Shown: positions 34,002 to 42,932 of the stretch, in pieces | Position numbering within the stretch: position 1 is the first letter of the stretch | Layout: each line of letters opens with the position of its first letter | NCBI GenBank assembly: GCA_002238925.1 | Contig: MPNH01000002.1 | Location: 157,633-221,632, forward strand | From: Spirochaetaceae bacterium bin103 | Lineage (GTDB): Bacteria > Spirochaetota > Spirochaetia > SZUA-6 > Bin103 | Direction: 5' to 3' | Length of the DNA stretch: 64,000 nt | Translations under genes and position numbers: made by a program | The notes under the pieces: generated by a model | Database searches by the model: none | Seen by the model: the letters and a program-made list of their open reading frames with translations, nothing else | Told to the model about the DNA's origin: nothing

Positions 34002-35027
34002 CTAACGGAACGGCGGTGCGTAGAGAATGCCTCCGTCCTTGTACAGCGCGTTCAGGCCCCGCTGCAGACCCAGCCTGGTGTCCGGGCCGATGTAACGGTC
34101 GAAAATTTCGGCGTAGTTGCCCTCCGCCTTGATGGCGTGCACGGCCCAGTCGGAGGCGAGCCCCAGCATCTCACCGTAGCTGCCCTCACTGCCGAGCATG
34201 CGGTTGATCTCCGGGTGGTCGGTGCCGCCCGCCAGACGCTCCACGTTGCCCTGGGTCACGCCCAGTTCCTCGGCGATGATCAGCGCGTTCAGCACCCAGC
34301 GTGCGATGTCCGCCCACTGGTCGTCACCATGCCGTACCAGCGGCCCCAGCGGCTCCTTGGAGATAACTTCCGGGTACACGATGTGCGCGTCCGGATCGTC
34401 GAAGGTCGCCTTGGTGGCGGCCAGGCCGGAAGCGTCGGTGGTATACACGTCGCAGCGGTCGGCCTCGTAGGCGGCGCGCGCCTCCGCGTTGGTCTCGATC
34501 GGCACCGGCTCGTATTCCATGTTGTTGGTACGGAAGAAGTCCGCCAGGTTGAGCTCGGTGGTGGTGCCGGTCTGGATACACACCGAAGCGCCGTCCAGCT
34601 CCGTGGCGCTCATCACGCCCAGCGCCTTACGCCCGATGAAGCCCTGGCCGTCGTAGTAGTTGACCCCCACGAAGGTCAGGCCCAGGTCGACGTCGCGCGA
34701 CAGGGTCCAGGTGGTGTTGCGCGCCAGCACGTCGATCTCACCCGCCTGCAGCGCCGGGAAGCGGGTCTTGCCGGTGAGGACCACGAACTCGATCGCGTCG
34801 GGATCGCCGAGCACGGCGGCCGCGACGGCGCGGCAGTAAGCCACGTCGAAGCCGGTCCATGTGCCCATGTCGTCGGTATACGCGAAACCGGCCAGGCCAG
34901 TGTTGATGCCGCACTTCAGTACGCCGGCGGACTGCACGTCTTCCAACGTGCCGGCATGGGCGGATACGCCGGCCATCGCGATGGCGAGGGCCATTACTGC
35001 GCCCTTCGCCCAGTTTGTCGTTCTCAT
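34002..35027 (-). CDS. aapJ: General L-amino acid ABC transporter, periplasmic binding protein
   Basis: 341 residues with a signal peptide (ALAIAMAGVSAHAGTLEDV, cleaved after AHA). Family-3 binding-protein pattern: LKCGINTGLAGFAYTDDMG, GFDVAYCRAVAAAVLGDPDA, RFPALQAGEIDVLARNTTWTLSRD and GVMSATELDGASVCIQTGTTTELNLADF, close to AapJ/BztA. Binds polar L-amino acids outside the inner membrane and delivers them to AapQM. Strong Shine-Dalgarno AAGGAGGAGAT just before ATG. First gene of the operon. Confidence 0.93.
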   Translation of the reverse strand: MRTTNWAKGAVMALAIAMAGVSAHAGTLEDVQSAGVLKCGINTGLAGFAYTDDMGTWTGFDVAYCRAVAAAVLGDPDAIEFVVLTGKTRFPALQAGEIDVLARNTTWTLSRDVDLGLTFVGVNYYDGQGFIGRKALGVMSATELDGASVCIQTGTTTELNLADFFRTNNMEYEPVPIETNAEARAAYEADRCDVYTTDASGLAATKATFDDPDAHIVYPEVISKEPLGPLVRHGDDQWADIARWVLNALIIAEELGVTQGNVERLAGGTDHPEINRMLGSEGSYGEMLGLASDWAVHAIKAEGNYAEIFDRYIGPDTRLGLQRGLNALYKDGGILYAPPFR

Positions 35028-35154
35028 AATCTCCTCCTTGGAGACAAGAATTCTTGGGGCTCGGTCAGCACACCGCCGACTGCCCGAAGTTCCTGACTAT
35101 TCTATGCGCTCTGCGACGGTGTGGCAACCGGAATTGCCGCGAATGCCTTTCCCG

Positions 35155-36063
35155 TTACCCAGGCCGTACCGGACCGTCGTCCGGACACCAGCGGTGCGGG
35201 CGAGTACCCAGTTCAGGAAACCCGAGTCGCGTGCACAGATCCAGGTACGTGTTGCGCAGGACACCGTTCCAGGCAAGATCTCCCAACTCCTCGGCCAGCG
35301 GCACGTCCTGCCGCAACGTGGTAAGCAGGCGGTACAGGCGCACGTCCTGGTCGGCGGCGCGCAGGTTGTCGGCCAGCCGCTCCTTGCCGCGCACCGCAAC
35401 CCCCCAGCGCGCCGCATCGCGCGGAATCTCGTCCACCGTTCCGTAAAATGACAGCGCGGCGGCCGCCGACTTGCTGCCCCAGGCCGGCACCCCCGGGATA
35501 CCGTCGGCGCTGTCTCCCACCAGTGCGAGATAGTCGGGAATCGACGCCGGCGGTACGCCGAACTTGGCCTCCACGGCCGCCTCGTCGAGCATCGTGTCGC
35601 GCATCCGGTTGCGGGTCACGACCCTGTCGCCGTGCACCACCTGGGCGAGGTCCTTGTCGGGCGAGCAGATGACAATCTGCTCGATGTCGGGGTGATCGCG
35701 CCACCGCACGGCGGCGGTGGCAAGGGCATCGTCGGCCTCAAACTCTATCATCGACCACACCACGATGCCGAGACTGCGCGTCGCCTCCTCCGCTTCGTCG
35801 AATTGGTGCAGCAGGTCCGCGGGCATGCCGGCGCTCGACTTGTAACCGGCATACAGGTCATTGCGGAACGACTCGATCACGTGATCGAAGGCCACCGCGA
35901 TCAGGTCCACCGGTTCGCGGCGCAGCAGGGCGAGCAGCGTCGCCACCAGGCCGCGCACCGCCCCGGTCGGTGAGGCGGCCATGCCGTCCGCGCTGTGGTT
36001 GCGGCGGTCGGCGTAGTAGGCGCGGAACAGTTCGAAGGTACCGTCGACCAGATACAACCTCAT
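35155..36063 (-). CDS. 5'-3' exonuclease (DNA polymerase I N-terminal domain-like)
   Basis: 302 residues from ATG at 36063. MRLYLVDGTFELFRAYYADR, SPTGAVRGLVATLLALLRRE, IAVAFDHVIESFRNDLYAGYKSSAG, IEFEADDALATAA, ICSPDKDLAQVV and VGDSADGIPGVPAWGSKSAA show the metal-binding acids and helix-hairpin-helix of the FEN/PolA exonuclease family. The standalone form may process Okazaki flaps or substitute for the PolA 5' domain. The protein ends about 90 residues after the H3TH motif, which is normal. Lies 13 bases after the PhyH stop on the same strand. Confidence 0.88.
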   Translation of the reverse strand: MRLYLVDGTFELFRAYYADRRNHSADGMAASPTGAVRGLVATLLALLRREPVDLIAVAFDHVIESFRNDLYAGYKSSAGMPADLLHQFDEAEEATRSLGIVVWSMIEFEADDALATAAVRWRDHPDIEQIVICSPDKDLAQVVHGDRVVTRNRMRDTMLDEAAVEAKFGVPPASIPDYLALVGDSADGIPGVPAWGSKSAAAALSFYGTVDEIPRDAARWGVAVRGKERLADNLRAADQDVRLYRLLTTLRQDVPLAEELGDLAWNGVLRNTYLDLCTRLGFPELGTRPHRWCPDDGPVRPG

Positions 36064-36076
36064 GCAGGCCGCGATG

Positions 36077-37006
36077 TCAGGCGGGTGGCTGCGGCGGGGG
36101 GGCGGACCCGCGAGGTGGAAATGTCGGAGGGCCCGGCACACAAAAACCTCCTGCGGGCGGGCGGGGTTGTGGGGGGGGGGGCTGCGGCGGCAGAGCGTCC
36201 GACTCGGGGCGCGGCACGGCCTGCCAGTATCCGCTCGGATCGCTCCCGCGGGCGATGATCGCACGCGGCTCGGCCACTTTGTCGCCGTACCGGACCTCGG
36301 GCGGCATGTAGCGGACGGTCAATCCGCAGCGCCGCCGCCCGGAGTTGTTCGGCATTGATCCGTGCAGCAGCATGTCGGTGTGCAGCGAGAGCTGGCCGGC
36401 GCGCATCTCCACCGCCACCGGCTCGCCGAACCGTTCCGGGTCGTGCACGTGCTCGTTCAGGACGCCGTTCTCCTGGTCGGTCACGTATTCGAACGGAATC
36501 ACGCCGCGGTGGTGGCTGCCCGGGAACAACTGCATCGCGCCGTTGGCCCGGTCCACGTCGTCGATCGCGATCCAGGCGGTCACCACCTTGCTCGGAGTGA
36601 TCCCCCAGAATTGGGCGTCCTGGTGCCAGTACACCGTCTTGCTGTCGGTCGGATTCTTGGAAAAGTAGTGGGTCATGATGCAGATGATGTCGGGACCGAC
36701 GATGTCCTCCACGTAGTCGAGCATGCGCGGGTGGCAGACCAGGTCGTAGAGGCCGCGGCAGTGCGAATGCCAGCCGTTGACCGCGTAGTTGTCGCGGCCC
36801 GCCTCGGTGGCCATGGCGAGCAGGCGGTCGAAGTAGGCGCGCTGGGCAGATGTTTCCTCCTCGTCGAACAGGTCGAGCGGAAAAATGTAGCCGCGATCGT
36901 TGAACTGAGCGATCTGCGCCGGAGTGAGATGGCGCGGACTCGGGTTGTGAATGGGGAAGAAGCGCAATTCACGCGCCATGCCCGGATGGGCGTCGAGTAC
37001 AGGCAT
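36077..37006 (-). CDS. Phytanoyl-CoA dioxygenase family (PhyH) protein
   Basis: 309 residues. The Fe(II)/2-oxoglutarate double-stranded beta-helix is shown by VYWHQDAQFWG (His128, Asp130), the distal LLHGSMPNNSGRRR (His215 and Arg224-226) and LSLHTDM. Hydroxylates an unknown small molecule; not necessarily phytanoyl-CoA. The last 35 residues are a Pro-rich run of low plausibility (PPQPPPPQPRPPAG...), coding across an 11-G homopolymer, so the natural C-terminus may lie in another frame. Downstream gene is the exonuclease. Confidence 0.85.
   Translation of the reverse strand: MPVLDAHPGMARELRFFPIHNPSPRHLTPAQIAQFNDRGYIFPLDLFDEEETSAQRAYFDRLLAMATEAGRDNYAVNGWHSHCRGLYDLVCHPRMLDYVEDIVGPDIICIMTHYFSKNPTDSKTVYWHQDAQFWGITPSKVVTAWIAIDDVDRANGAMQLFPGSHHRGVIPFEYVTDQENGVLNEHVHDPERFGEPVAVEMRAGQLSLHTDMLLHGSMPNNSGRRRCGLTVRYMPPEVRYGDKVAEPRAIIARGSDPSGYWQAVPRPESDALPPQPPPPQPRPPAGGFCVPGPPTFPPRGSAPPPQPPA
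36171..36181 (+). repeat. Poly-G tract inside the PhyH C-terminus
   Basis: Eleven consecutive G on the plus strand (poly-C in the gene), in a stretch also rich in GGGGC. One-base slippage here would change the last 35 residues of the PhyH protein and the length of its 3' end. It may be phase variation or a sequencing artefact. Confidence 0.9.
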
Positions 37007-37061
37007 CCCGGTATTCTTAATCCGCCAGGGCCGAACCGTGCAAGCTAGGAGTTTGCCCCAA

Positions 37062-37709
37062 TCAGCGCCGCTGCGCCACGATCAGGCCGTCGCGTATCGG
37101 CACCAGCGTGGTCACCCAGGCATCGTCGGTGGTGATCATGCGGGTGAATTCCCTTACCCCTTCGAGGTCGGCGCCGGTCGCCTGCCGATCGTAGACGCGC
37201 CCGCGCAGCAGCATGTTGTCGATGATGAGCACGCCGCCGGGGCGCAGCTTGGCCTCGATAACCGGCAGCGCCGCCGGGTAGCCGTCCTTGTCGATGTCGT
37301 TGAAGATCAGGTCGTAGCCGCCGTCCGGCTCGCCGCGCAGTGCCTGCACCGCTTCGCTGACATGGTAGCGCACCAGGTCGCCGTAGCCGAGCGCCGTCAG
37401 GTGGCCGCGGGCACGCGCCGACAGCTCCTCGTCCCACACCACGTGGTGCACGACGCCGCCGCCGTTTTCCTGCACCGCCCGGCAAAACCAGGCGGTAGAG
37501 TAACCGTATCCGGAGCCGAGTTCGAACACGCGCCGCGCACCGATCAGGCGTGCGATAAGGTAGCACATGTTGCCGGAGGCGGGGCCGACGATCGGGAAGC
37601 GGTGCTCGCGCCCCCACTGTTCCATGATCTGCAACTCGGCGTGGCGCTCCGGAACCAAGCCGTCGAGGTACTCGCCCAACTGCGGTGAAAGAGGAGGATT
37701 GTCTGCCAT
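37062..37709 (-). CDS. O-methyltransferase (class I SAM-dependent, COMT/OMT-like)
   Basis: 215 residues from ATG at 37709. VFELGSGYGYSTAWFCRA (61-78) is the SAM-binding glycine loop; DLIFNDIDKDGYPAALPVIE is the catalytic metal-binding Asp segment (cation-dependent type) and GGVLIIDNMLLRGRVYD the third acidic motif. Methylates a hydroxyl group of an unknown substrate. An extended N-terminus of 19 residues is open in frame but the MADNPPLSPQ start is more typical. 55 bases upstream of the PhyH gene in the direction of transcription (same strand), so a possible operon with it. Confidence 0.85.
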   Translation of the reverse strand: MADNPPLSPQLGEYLDGLVPERHAELQIMEQWGREHRFPIVGPASGNMCYLIARLIGARRVFELGSGYGYSTAWFCRAVQENGGGVVHHVVWDEELSARARGHLTALGYGDLVRYHVSEAVQALRGEPDGGYDLIFNDIDKDGYPAALPVIEAKLRPGGVLIIDNMLLRGRVYDRQATGADLEGVREFTRMITTDDAWVTTLVPIRDGLIVAQRR

Positions 37710-37835
37710 CGGCGGCAGGGTGGCCCGGCCGGGCCGGCGATGGCAAGGGGGGCAGACGGCACCCACTCGCTTCCGCGACGGCTTGGGCAGGCGGCGCGGG
37801 GCCGGTTCGCAACCGCGACGGCTTGCGGTTGGGTG

Positions 37836-38234
37836 CTAACCGAACCAGATACCGAGGTACTTGGTGAACCAGAACAGGGCCGCGTAGGTTGCCACGCCGG
37901 CCACCGGCAGCGCGGCCAGCAGGCGCCACGAGCGGCGCGCGCCGGACAGGGTGCAGCGGTCGCGCCGGCGCAGGTGCACCACCACCGCGGCGGCGGCCAC
38001 CGCCAGGCCGAAGCCGCGGAACCACCAGCCGTAGCCGTAGTACAGGGTATCGCCGAGCGTGACCGCCTGCGCGGCGCCGGCGATGCCGAGCAGCACGAAC
38101 ACCACCGGCGACCAGCAGCAGGCAATTGCCGCCACGCCGGCCAGCAGACCGAACCTGACCCCGCGCCGCACCTCGCCCGCCGGCGACAGTTCGACCGACT
38201 GCCCGTCCTCATGGCTGTTCATGAACGCCACCAA
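37836..38234 (-). CDS. Small four-span membrane protein, MerT-like CC motif
   Basis: 132 residues. Hydrophobic segments at about 28-60, 67-88 and 103-122 with a CCWSPVVFVLLGIAGAA motif (Cys39-Cys40), like the vicinal cysteine pair of the first span of MerT/MerF mercury transporters. No merP or merR gene is near. The protein could move a metal or thiol-reactive ion, or be an unrelated small protein. Start is the ATG at 38234 (a second ATG is at residue 5). Lies between xthA and the O-methyltransferase gene on the same strand. Confidence 0.65.
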   Translation of the reverse strand: MVAFMNSHEDGQSVELSPAGEVRRGVRFGLLAGVAAIACCWSPVVFVLLGIAGAAQAVTLGDTLYYGYGWWFRGFGLAVAAAAVVVHLRRRDRCTLSGARRSWRLLAALPVAGVATYAALFWFTKYLGIWFG

Positions 38235-38256
38235 CCAGGAGGTACCGGATCCGCAA

Positions 38257-39081
38257 TCAGCCGGCGAGATCGGCGATCACGGGGGCGAGATCGGCGATCA
38301 CCGGAGCATGATCGCTGGCGATCATGCCGTCCTTTTTCTTGCGGTAGTCACGGTCGATCCGCACCGCGGCGGTGCGCTCGGCCAGCGCCGCGCCGGCGAG
38401 CAGAAAATCGATGCGCAGGCCCTGGTTCTTGTGAAAACTGCCGGCGCGGTAGTCCCACCACGAGTACTGGCGCGCGCCGGGGTTGCCGTGCCGAAACAGG
38501 TCGACCAGGCCCAGCTCCCGCAGTGCGCCGAATCGCTCGCGCTCCGCCGCGGTGTGAAAGATGCTGCCCTCGGCCGCATCCTCGTGCCAGGTGTCGAGCG
38601 GTCCCGGGCACAGGTTGAAGTCGCCGCCGATCAGCACCGCGGCGGGCCCGGCCAGCGCCTCCCGCGCGTATTGCACCAGGCCGTCCAGAAACGCCAGCTT
38701 GTGGGCGAACTCGGTATGCGTCACGGTGCGTCCGTTGGGGACGTACACCGAGGTGCAGGACAGCAGTCCCATCCCCGCAACCGGTATCTCCGCGCCCACC
38801 AGGCGGGCGCCGTGCTGCTCCAGTCCCGGCAGATCGCGGGACACCGCGCGCGCCTCGCCGATACGCTGTGCATGGGTCAGGATCGCCACGCCGTTCCAGC
38901 TTTTCTGGCCATGCACCACGGCCCGATAACCGATCTCGTCCAGCTCGGCATGCGGAAAGCGGTCTCCGGTCTGCTTCAGCTCCTGCAGCATCACCAGGTC
39001 GGGTTGCCGCGCCCGCAGCCAGTGGTGCAGGAACCCCAACCGCGCCTGCATGCCGTTGATGTTCCAGGTGGCTATCGTCAT
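38257..39081 (-). CDS. xthA: Exodeoxyribonuclease III (AP endonuclease)
   Basis: 274 residues. ExoIII family residues: Asn9 in MTIATWNINGMQ, Glu34 in MLQELKQ, Asp154/Asn156 in LIGGDFNLCPG and Asp257/His258 in IASDHAP. Cuts DNA 5' of abasic sites and degrades 3' ends. Gene overlaps the upstream ABC gene by four bases (ATGA). The C-terminus carries a duplicated APVIADL heptad: DHAPVIADL is the normal end, then a second in-frame copy, APVIADLAG, from a 21-base tandem duplication. Confidence 0.93.
   Translation of the reverse strand: MTIATWNINGMQARLGFLHHWLRARQPDLVMLQELKQTGDRFPHAELDEIGYRAVVHGQKSWNGVAILTHAQRIGEARAVSRDLPGLEQHGARLVGAEIPVAGMGLLSCTSVYVPNGRTVTHTEFAHKLAFLDGLVQYAREALAGPAAVLIGGDFNLCPGPLDTWHEDAAEGSIFHTAAERERFGALRELGLVDLFRHGNPGARQYSWWDYRAGSFHKNQGLRIDFLLAGAALAERTAAVRIDRDYRKKKDGMIASDHAPVIADLAPVIADLAG
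38263..38301 (+). repeat. 21-base-period tandem duplication at the 3' end of xthA
   Basis: GGCGAGATCGGCGATCAC occurs at 38263-38280 and again at 38284-38301. It lengthens exonuclease III by seven residues after its conserved C-terminus and keeps the frame. Confidence 0.9.
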
Positions 39082-40931
39082 CTCTCGCTCCCCGCCGCCG
39101 CCATCGTCTGCCGGCGCACCAGCTCGGCATAGAGGTCGCCGTGCCGCATCAGTTCGGCGTGCGTTCCGTGCTCCACTATGACGCCGTCGGCAACCACGAA
39201 AATTACGTCCGCGTTGCGAATCGTTGCCAGCCGGTGGGCGATCACGAATGCGGTGCGCCCGGCGAGCAAGCGTTGCAGGGCGCGCTGGATGATCGATTCG
39301 GTGATCGAGTCGATGCTCGAAGTCGCCTCGTCCATGATCAGGATGCGCGGATCGGTGAGGATGGCGCGCGCCACCGAGATGAGCTGCCGCTGGCCGACCG
39401 ACAGGTTGCGGCCGCCTTCGGTCACCGCCGTGTCATAGCCATTCGGCAGGCCGGCTACGAACGGTTCCAGGCCAACCGCCGCACCCGCCTCCTCGACCGC
39501 CCCCACGCCCGCCTCCGGGCGCCCGAATGCGATGTTGTCGCGGATCGTGCCCGCGAACAGAAACGGCTCCTGCGGCACCAGGGCGAGGTGGCGGCGCAGG
39601 CTCTCCTGCGAAAGGCTGCGCACGTCGTGCCCGTCGACCAGCACTGCCCCCTCGCTGACGTCGTAGAAGCGCGCGATCAGGCTGGCGATGGTGGTCTTGC
39701 CGGCGCCGGTGGGACCGACCAGGGCCGCGGTCTGCCCTGCCTCCACGCCAAGGTTCACGCCGGTCAGCACCGGCACCCCGGAGCGGTAGCCGAAGCTGAC
39801 ATTGCGCAGCTCCACGTGCCCGGTGAGCCACGGCTGCCACGGGTCGGGCGCCGCGCGGGCATCCCGGGAGTCCTGCACGGCCGGCGCGGTGTCGAGCAGC
39901 CGCATCACGTTGTCTGCACCAGCCATCGCCGACTGCATGGTGGCGTACAGCTGGCTCAACTCCTGAATCGGCTGGAAGAAGCGGCTCGCGTAGGCCAGGA
40001 ACGCCACCACCACGCCCAGGGTCAGCGCGCCGCGCGCGACCGCGAAGCTTCCGAACAGCAGAATCGCCGCGGTTGCCACCATGGCCAGCAATTCCACGCT
40101 GGGCATGAAGGTAAAGGTCAACGACGCAGCCGCGATATGGCCATCGCGATTGGCCTCGTTCACCTCGCGGAAGCGGCGCCGGGCAATGCGCTGCTGTGCG
40201 AACGCCTGGATTACCCCCATCCCGGAGATCGCCTCCGCCAGGTTGCCCACCAGCCCGGCGACCCGTTCGCGGGTAACGCGGAAGGCGCGCCGCGCACGCA
40301 ACGAGAACACCCAGGTGGCCAGCAGCATCAACGGCGCCACCGCAAAGGTGATCAGGGCGAGTTGCAGATCGAAGCTCAACATCGCCACCACGATGCCGGC
40401 CAACAGCAGGGTGTCGCCGGCGATCGCCACCAGCCCCTGCGACAGCGCCTCGTTGATCACCGCCACGTCGCCGATCACGTGCGAGATGGTAACGCCGACG
40501 ATGTGCCGGTCGTGGTAGCTCACGCTGAGCCGCTGCAGGTGGCGAAACAGGTCGGCGCGCAGGTTGGCGAGCACGCGCTGCCCGACCCAGGACAGCAGGT
40601 AGCGCTGCAGCGCGGACAGCGCGTAGATGCCGGCGAAGGAGGCGCCCAGCGCGGCGGCGAGCAGCAGCAGTCCCGCCACGTCGCCGGCGGCGATGGGGCC
40701 GTCTATGGCGATCTTGATCAGGTACGGTGCGAGCAGGGCGAGGCCGGTGGAACCGATCATGCAGCCGAACGCGGCCACCATGCGCAGCAGGTGGGGGCGC
40801 AGGTAGGGCGCCATGCGCAGCAGGGCGCCGGCCGAGCCGCCCTTGCGCTGGGCGCCGAACGTGCGCAGGGTCGAGTTGGGGCCGCCGGAGAAGCCGCCGC
40901 CGGACATGCCGCCGCCGAACGCCGAACTCAC
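39078..40931 (-). CDS. ABC exporter half-transporter (permease-ATPase fusion), second subunit
   Basis: 617 residues from GTG at 40931, which overlaps the stop of the first half-transporter (GTGA). Gly-rich N-terminus (FGGGMSGGGFSGG) then six membrane spans (LLRMVAAFGCMIGSTGLALL and others), then ABC core: Walker A ALVGPTGAGKTT (about 405-415), signature NLSVGQRQL, Walker B ILIMDEATSSID, switch His AHRLAT. The signature is NLSVG rather than LSGGQ. Exports lipid, peptide or drug; pairs with the preceding gene as a heterodimer. Co-transcribed with xthA. Confidence 0.92.
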   Translation of the reverse strand: MSSAFGGGMSGGGFSGGPNSTLRTFGAQRKGGSAGALLRMAPYLRPHLLRMVAAFGCMIGSTGLALLAPYLIKIAIDGPIAAGDVAGLLLLAAALGASFAGIYALSALQRYLLSWVGQRVLANLRADLFRHLQRLSVSYHDRHIVGVTISHVIGDVAVINEALSQGLVAIAGDTLLLAGIVVAMLSFDLQLALITFAVAPLMLLATWVFSLRARRAFRVTRERVAGLVGNLAEAISGMGVIQAFAQQRIARRRFREVNEANRDGHIAAASLTFTFMPSVELLAMVATAAILLFGSFAVARGALTLGVVVAFLAYASRFFQPIQELSQLYATMQSAMAGADNVMRLLDTAPAVQDSRDARAAPDPWQPWLTGHVELRNVSFGYRSGVPVLTGVNLGVEAGQTAALVGPTGAGKTTIASLIARFYDVSEGAVLVDGHDVRSLSQESLRRHLALVPQEPFLFAGTIRDNIAFGRPEAGVGAVEEAGAAVGLEPFVAGLPNGYDTAVTEGGRNLSVGQRQLISVARAILTDPRILIMDEATSSIDSITESIIQRALQRLLAGRTAFVIAHRLATIRNADVIFVVADGVIVEHGTHAELMRHGDLYAELVRRQTMAAAGSER

Positions 40932-42895
40932 GTCGATTCTCCGGACGGTGACGCCGGCGCGGCGCGGTCCGCCGGTTGGCGCCCGCCGGCTTCCGCTCCG
41001 CCGGCTTCCGCTCCGGCGGCGCCGGGCGGATCGGCGCCTTCGCGTTGCAACTGCTCGGCGCAGATGGCGCGGTAGGTTGCGGAGGCGGCGAGCAGTTCCT
41101 CGTGGCCGCCCTGTGCGGTAATGTGGCCGTCGTCTAGCACCACTACCACGTCGGCCAACTCCAGGGTGCTCAGCCGCTGTGCGATTATGTAGGAGGTGCG
41201 GCCCGTTAGCAGCCGGCGCAGGGCATCGTGAATCATCTCCTCGGTGTGGGCATCGACGCTGGAAGTGGCGTCGTCGAGAATCAGGATGCGCGGATCGACC
41301 AGGATCGCGCGCGCTATTGCAATGCGCTGGCGCTGGCCGCCGGACAGGGTCACGCCGCGCTCGCCCACCATGGTGTCGTAACCCTCCTGCAGGCTCACCA
41401 CGTGATCGTGGATGCTTGCCGCCTGCGCCGCCGCGTACACGTCGGCATCGGTGGCATGCGGCGCGCCGAAGGCGATGTTGTCGCGAATGCTTGCCGCGAA
41501 CAGCACCGGATCCTGCATCACCACCCCGATCTGCGAGCGCAGCGACGCGATACTCACCTCGCGCACGTCGATGCCGTCGATCTGCACGCTGCCCTGCTGC
41601 GGGTCGTACAGGCGCAGGACCAGTCCGGCCAAGGTGCTCTTGCCGGCACCGGTCGCGCCGAGCAATGCCACCGTGGTGCCCGCCGGCACGTCCAGGTCCA
41701 CCTCGCGCAGCGCCCACCGGCCCCCCGCTCCCGCCGTGCCGTCCGCGCCGTCCGTGCTGTCAGCGCCCCCCACGCCGTTGCCCTCGTAGCGGTAGGAGAC
41801 CCCGCGCATCGATACCGCGCCGCGGATCGGCGGCAGCGGGCGGGCGTCGGGCCGCTCCCGGACCCCGTCGGGCGCATCCAGGACCGATGCGATGCGCTCG
41901 CCGGAAGCGGCCGCCATCGCCAGCATCGGAATGACCAGGCCGACGCGGCGGATTGGCGCGAACAGCTGCGTCAGGTAGGTCGTGAACGCTACCAGTTCGC
42001 CGATGGTGAGGTGGCCGTTGATCGTGAACAGGCCGCCGGCGCCGATCACAATTACCAGGCCAAAGTTGGCGATCAGGTCGAGCAGCGGCGAGTTGACCGC
42101 GGTCAGCCGCGCCTGTTGCGCCGCCAGCGCGAACCACGCGTCATTGCCGGTGTCGAAGCGCTTCACCTCGTTGTGCTCCTGGGCGAACGCCTTGACCAGG
42201 CGTACCCCGCGCAAATTCTGCTCCAGCAGCCCGGTGAGATCGCCAAGCTGCTGCTGCAGGCGGGTGGACAGCGGCCGCTGGCGGCGCCCGTAGTGGTAGC
42301 CGCGGTAGGCGAGCAGGGGCATGGTTGCCAGGCACAGCACGCCGAGTAGCGGGTTCATGCCGATCAGCAGCACCAGGGTGCCGGCGAACAGCACCGAGGC
42401 ATCGACCACGCGCAACACGGCGCGCCCGGTAAGGAAGCGAATCCGCTCCACGTCCTGCACCGCGCGCTGCAGGAGCTGGCCCGACTCCATGCGGCTGATC
42501 AGCGACACCGACATCATGGTGAACCGATTGAACATCTGCTGGCGCAGGTCGGCCGCCACGCCCTGCGACACGATTTCCGTCCAGCGGCCCATCAGGAACG
42601 CCAACACCGCGCGCGCCAGCGCCAGCGCCAGCAGCAGGCCGACGGCGCGCCACACCACGCCCAGGTCTTGGCGCGCAATGCCGTGGTCGACGATCCAGCG
42701 CACCAATTGCGGGATCGCCAGCAGGGTGCCGCTGCCGAGGAACATCACAAGGTAGATCGCCGCCACCCGGCGCCAACGCGGCTTCAGGTACGCGAGATAG
42801 CGAAGATTGATGCGAAAGGCGGAAAGCTCGCGAGCGGGACTCGGAGAATCTGCCCGATCGGACGGGCCGGCGCGGCGATTGGATCTCTTCAGCAC
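40928..42895 (-). CDS. ABC exporter half-transporter (permease-ATPase fusion), first subunit
   Basis: 655 residues taking GTG at 42895; the frame stays open much further up but similarity begins only at about residue 20 (LSAFRINLRYLAYLKPRW), so the start is uncertain. Six spans, then ABC core with Walker A LLGATGAGKSTLAGL (about 412-426), VTLSGGQRQR, ILILDDATSSVD and switch IAQRLST. The switch His is replaced by Gln, and Walker B Glu by Asp (DDAT): degenerate ATPase site, as common in heterodimeric exporters. A Ser/Gly/Asp-rich insert (GGADSTDGADGTAGAGG) sits before the ATPase. Confidence 0.88.
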   Translation of the reverse strand: MLKRSNRRAGPSDRADSPSPARELSAFRINLRYLAYLKPRWRRVAAIYLVMFLGSGTLLAIPQLVRWIVDHGIARQDLGVVWRAVGLLLALALARAVLAFLMGRWTEIVSQGVAADLRQQMFNRFTMMSVSLISRMESGQLLQRAVQDVERIRFLTGRAVLRVVDASVLFAGTLVLLIGMNPLLGVLCLATMPLLAYRGYHYGRRQRPLSTRLQQQLGDLTGLLEQNLRGVRLVKAFAQEHNEVKRFDTGNDAWFALAAQQARLTAVNSPLLDLIANFGLVIVIGAGGLFTINGHLTIGELVAFTTYLTQLFAPIRRVGLVIPMLAMAAASGERIASVLDAPDGVRERPDARPLPPIRGAVSMRGVSYRYEGNGVGGADSTDGADGTAGAGGRWALREVDLDVPAGTTVALLGATGAGKSTLAGLVLRLYDPQQGSVQIDGIDVREVSIASLRSQIGVVMQDPVLFAASIRDNIAFGAPHATDADVYAAAQAASIHDHVVSLQEGYDTMVGERGVTLSGGQRQRIAIARAILVDPRILILDDATSSVDAHTEEMIHDALRRLLTGRTSYIIAQRLSTLELADVVVVLDDGHITAQGGHEELLAASATYRAICAEQLQREGADPPGAAGAEAGGAEAGGRQPADRAAPASPSGEST

Positions 42896-42932
42896 AGACG
42901 TAGAAATAATTGCAGCGTATGATGCACGGGCG

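Noticed and set aside
41228..42349. Long frame antisense to the first ABC half-transporter
   Set aside because: His/Gln/Arg-rich shadow translation with no family pattern; the opposite strand has full ABC motifs.
38257..42895. ABC pair plus exonuclease III as a dedicated DNA-export or defence unit
   Set aside because: Overlap of genes suggests co-transcription only; ABC exporter heterodimers and XthA have normal housekeeping roles and no linking feature is seen.
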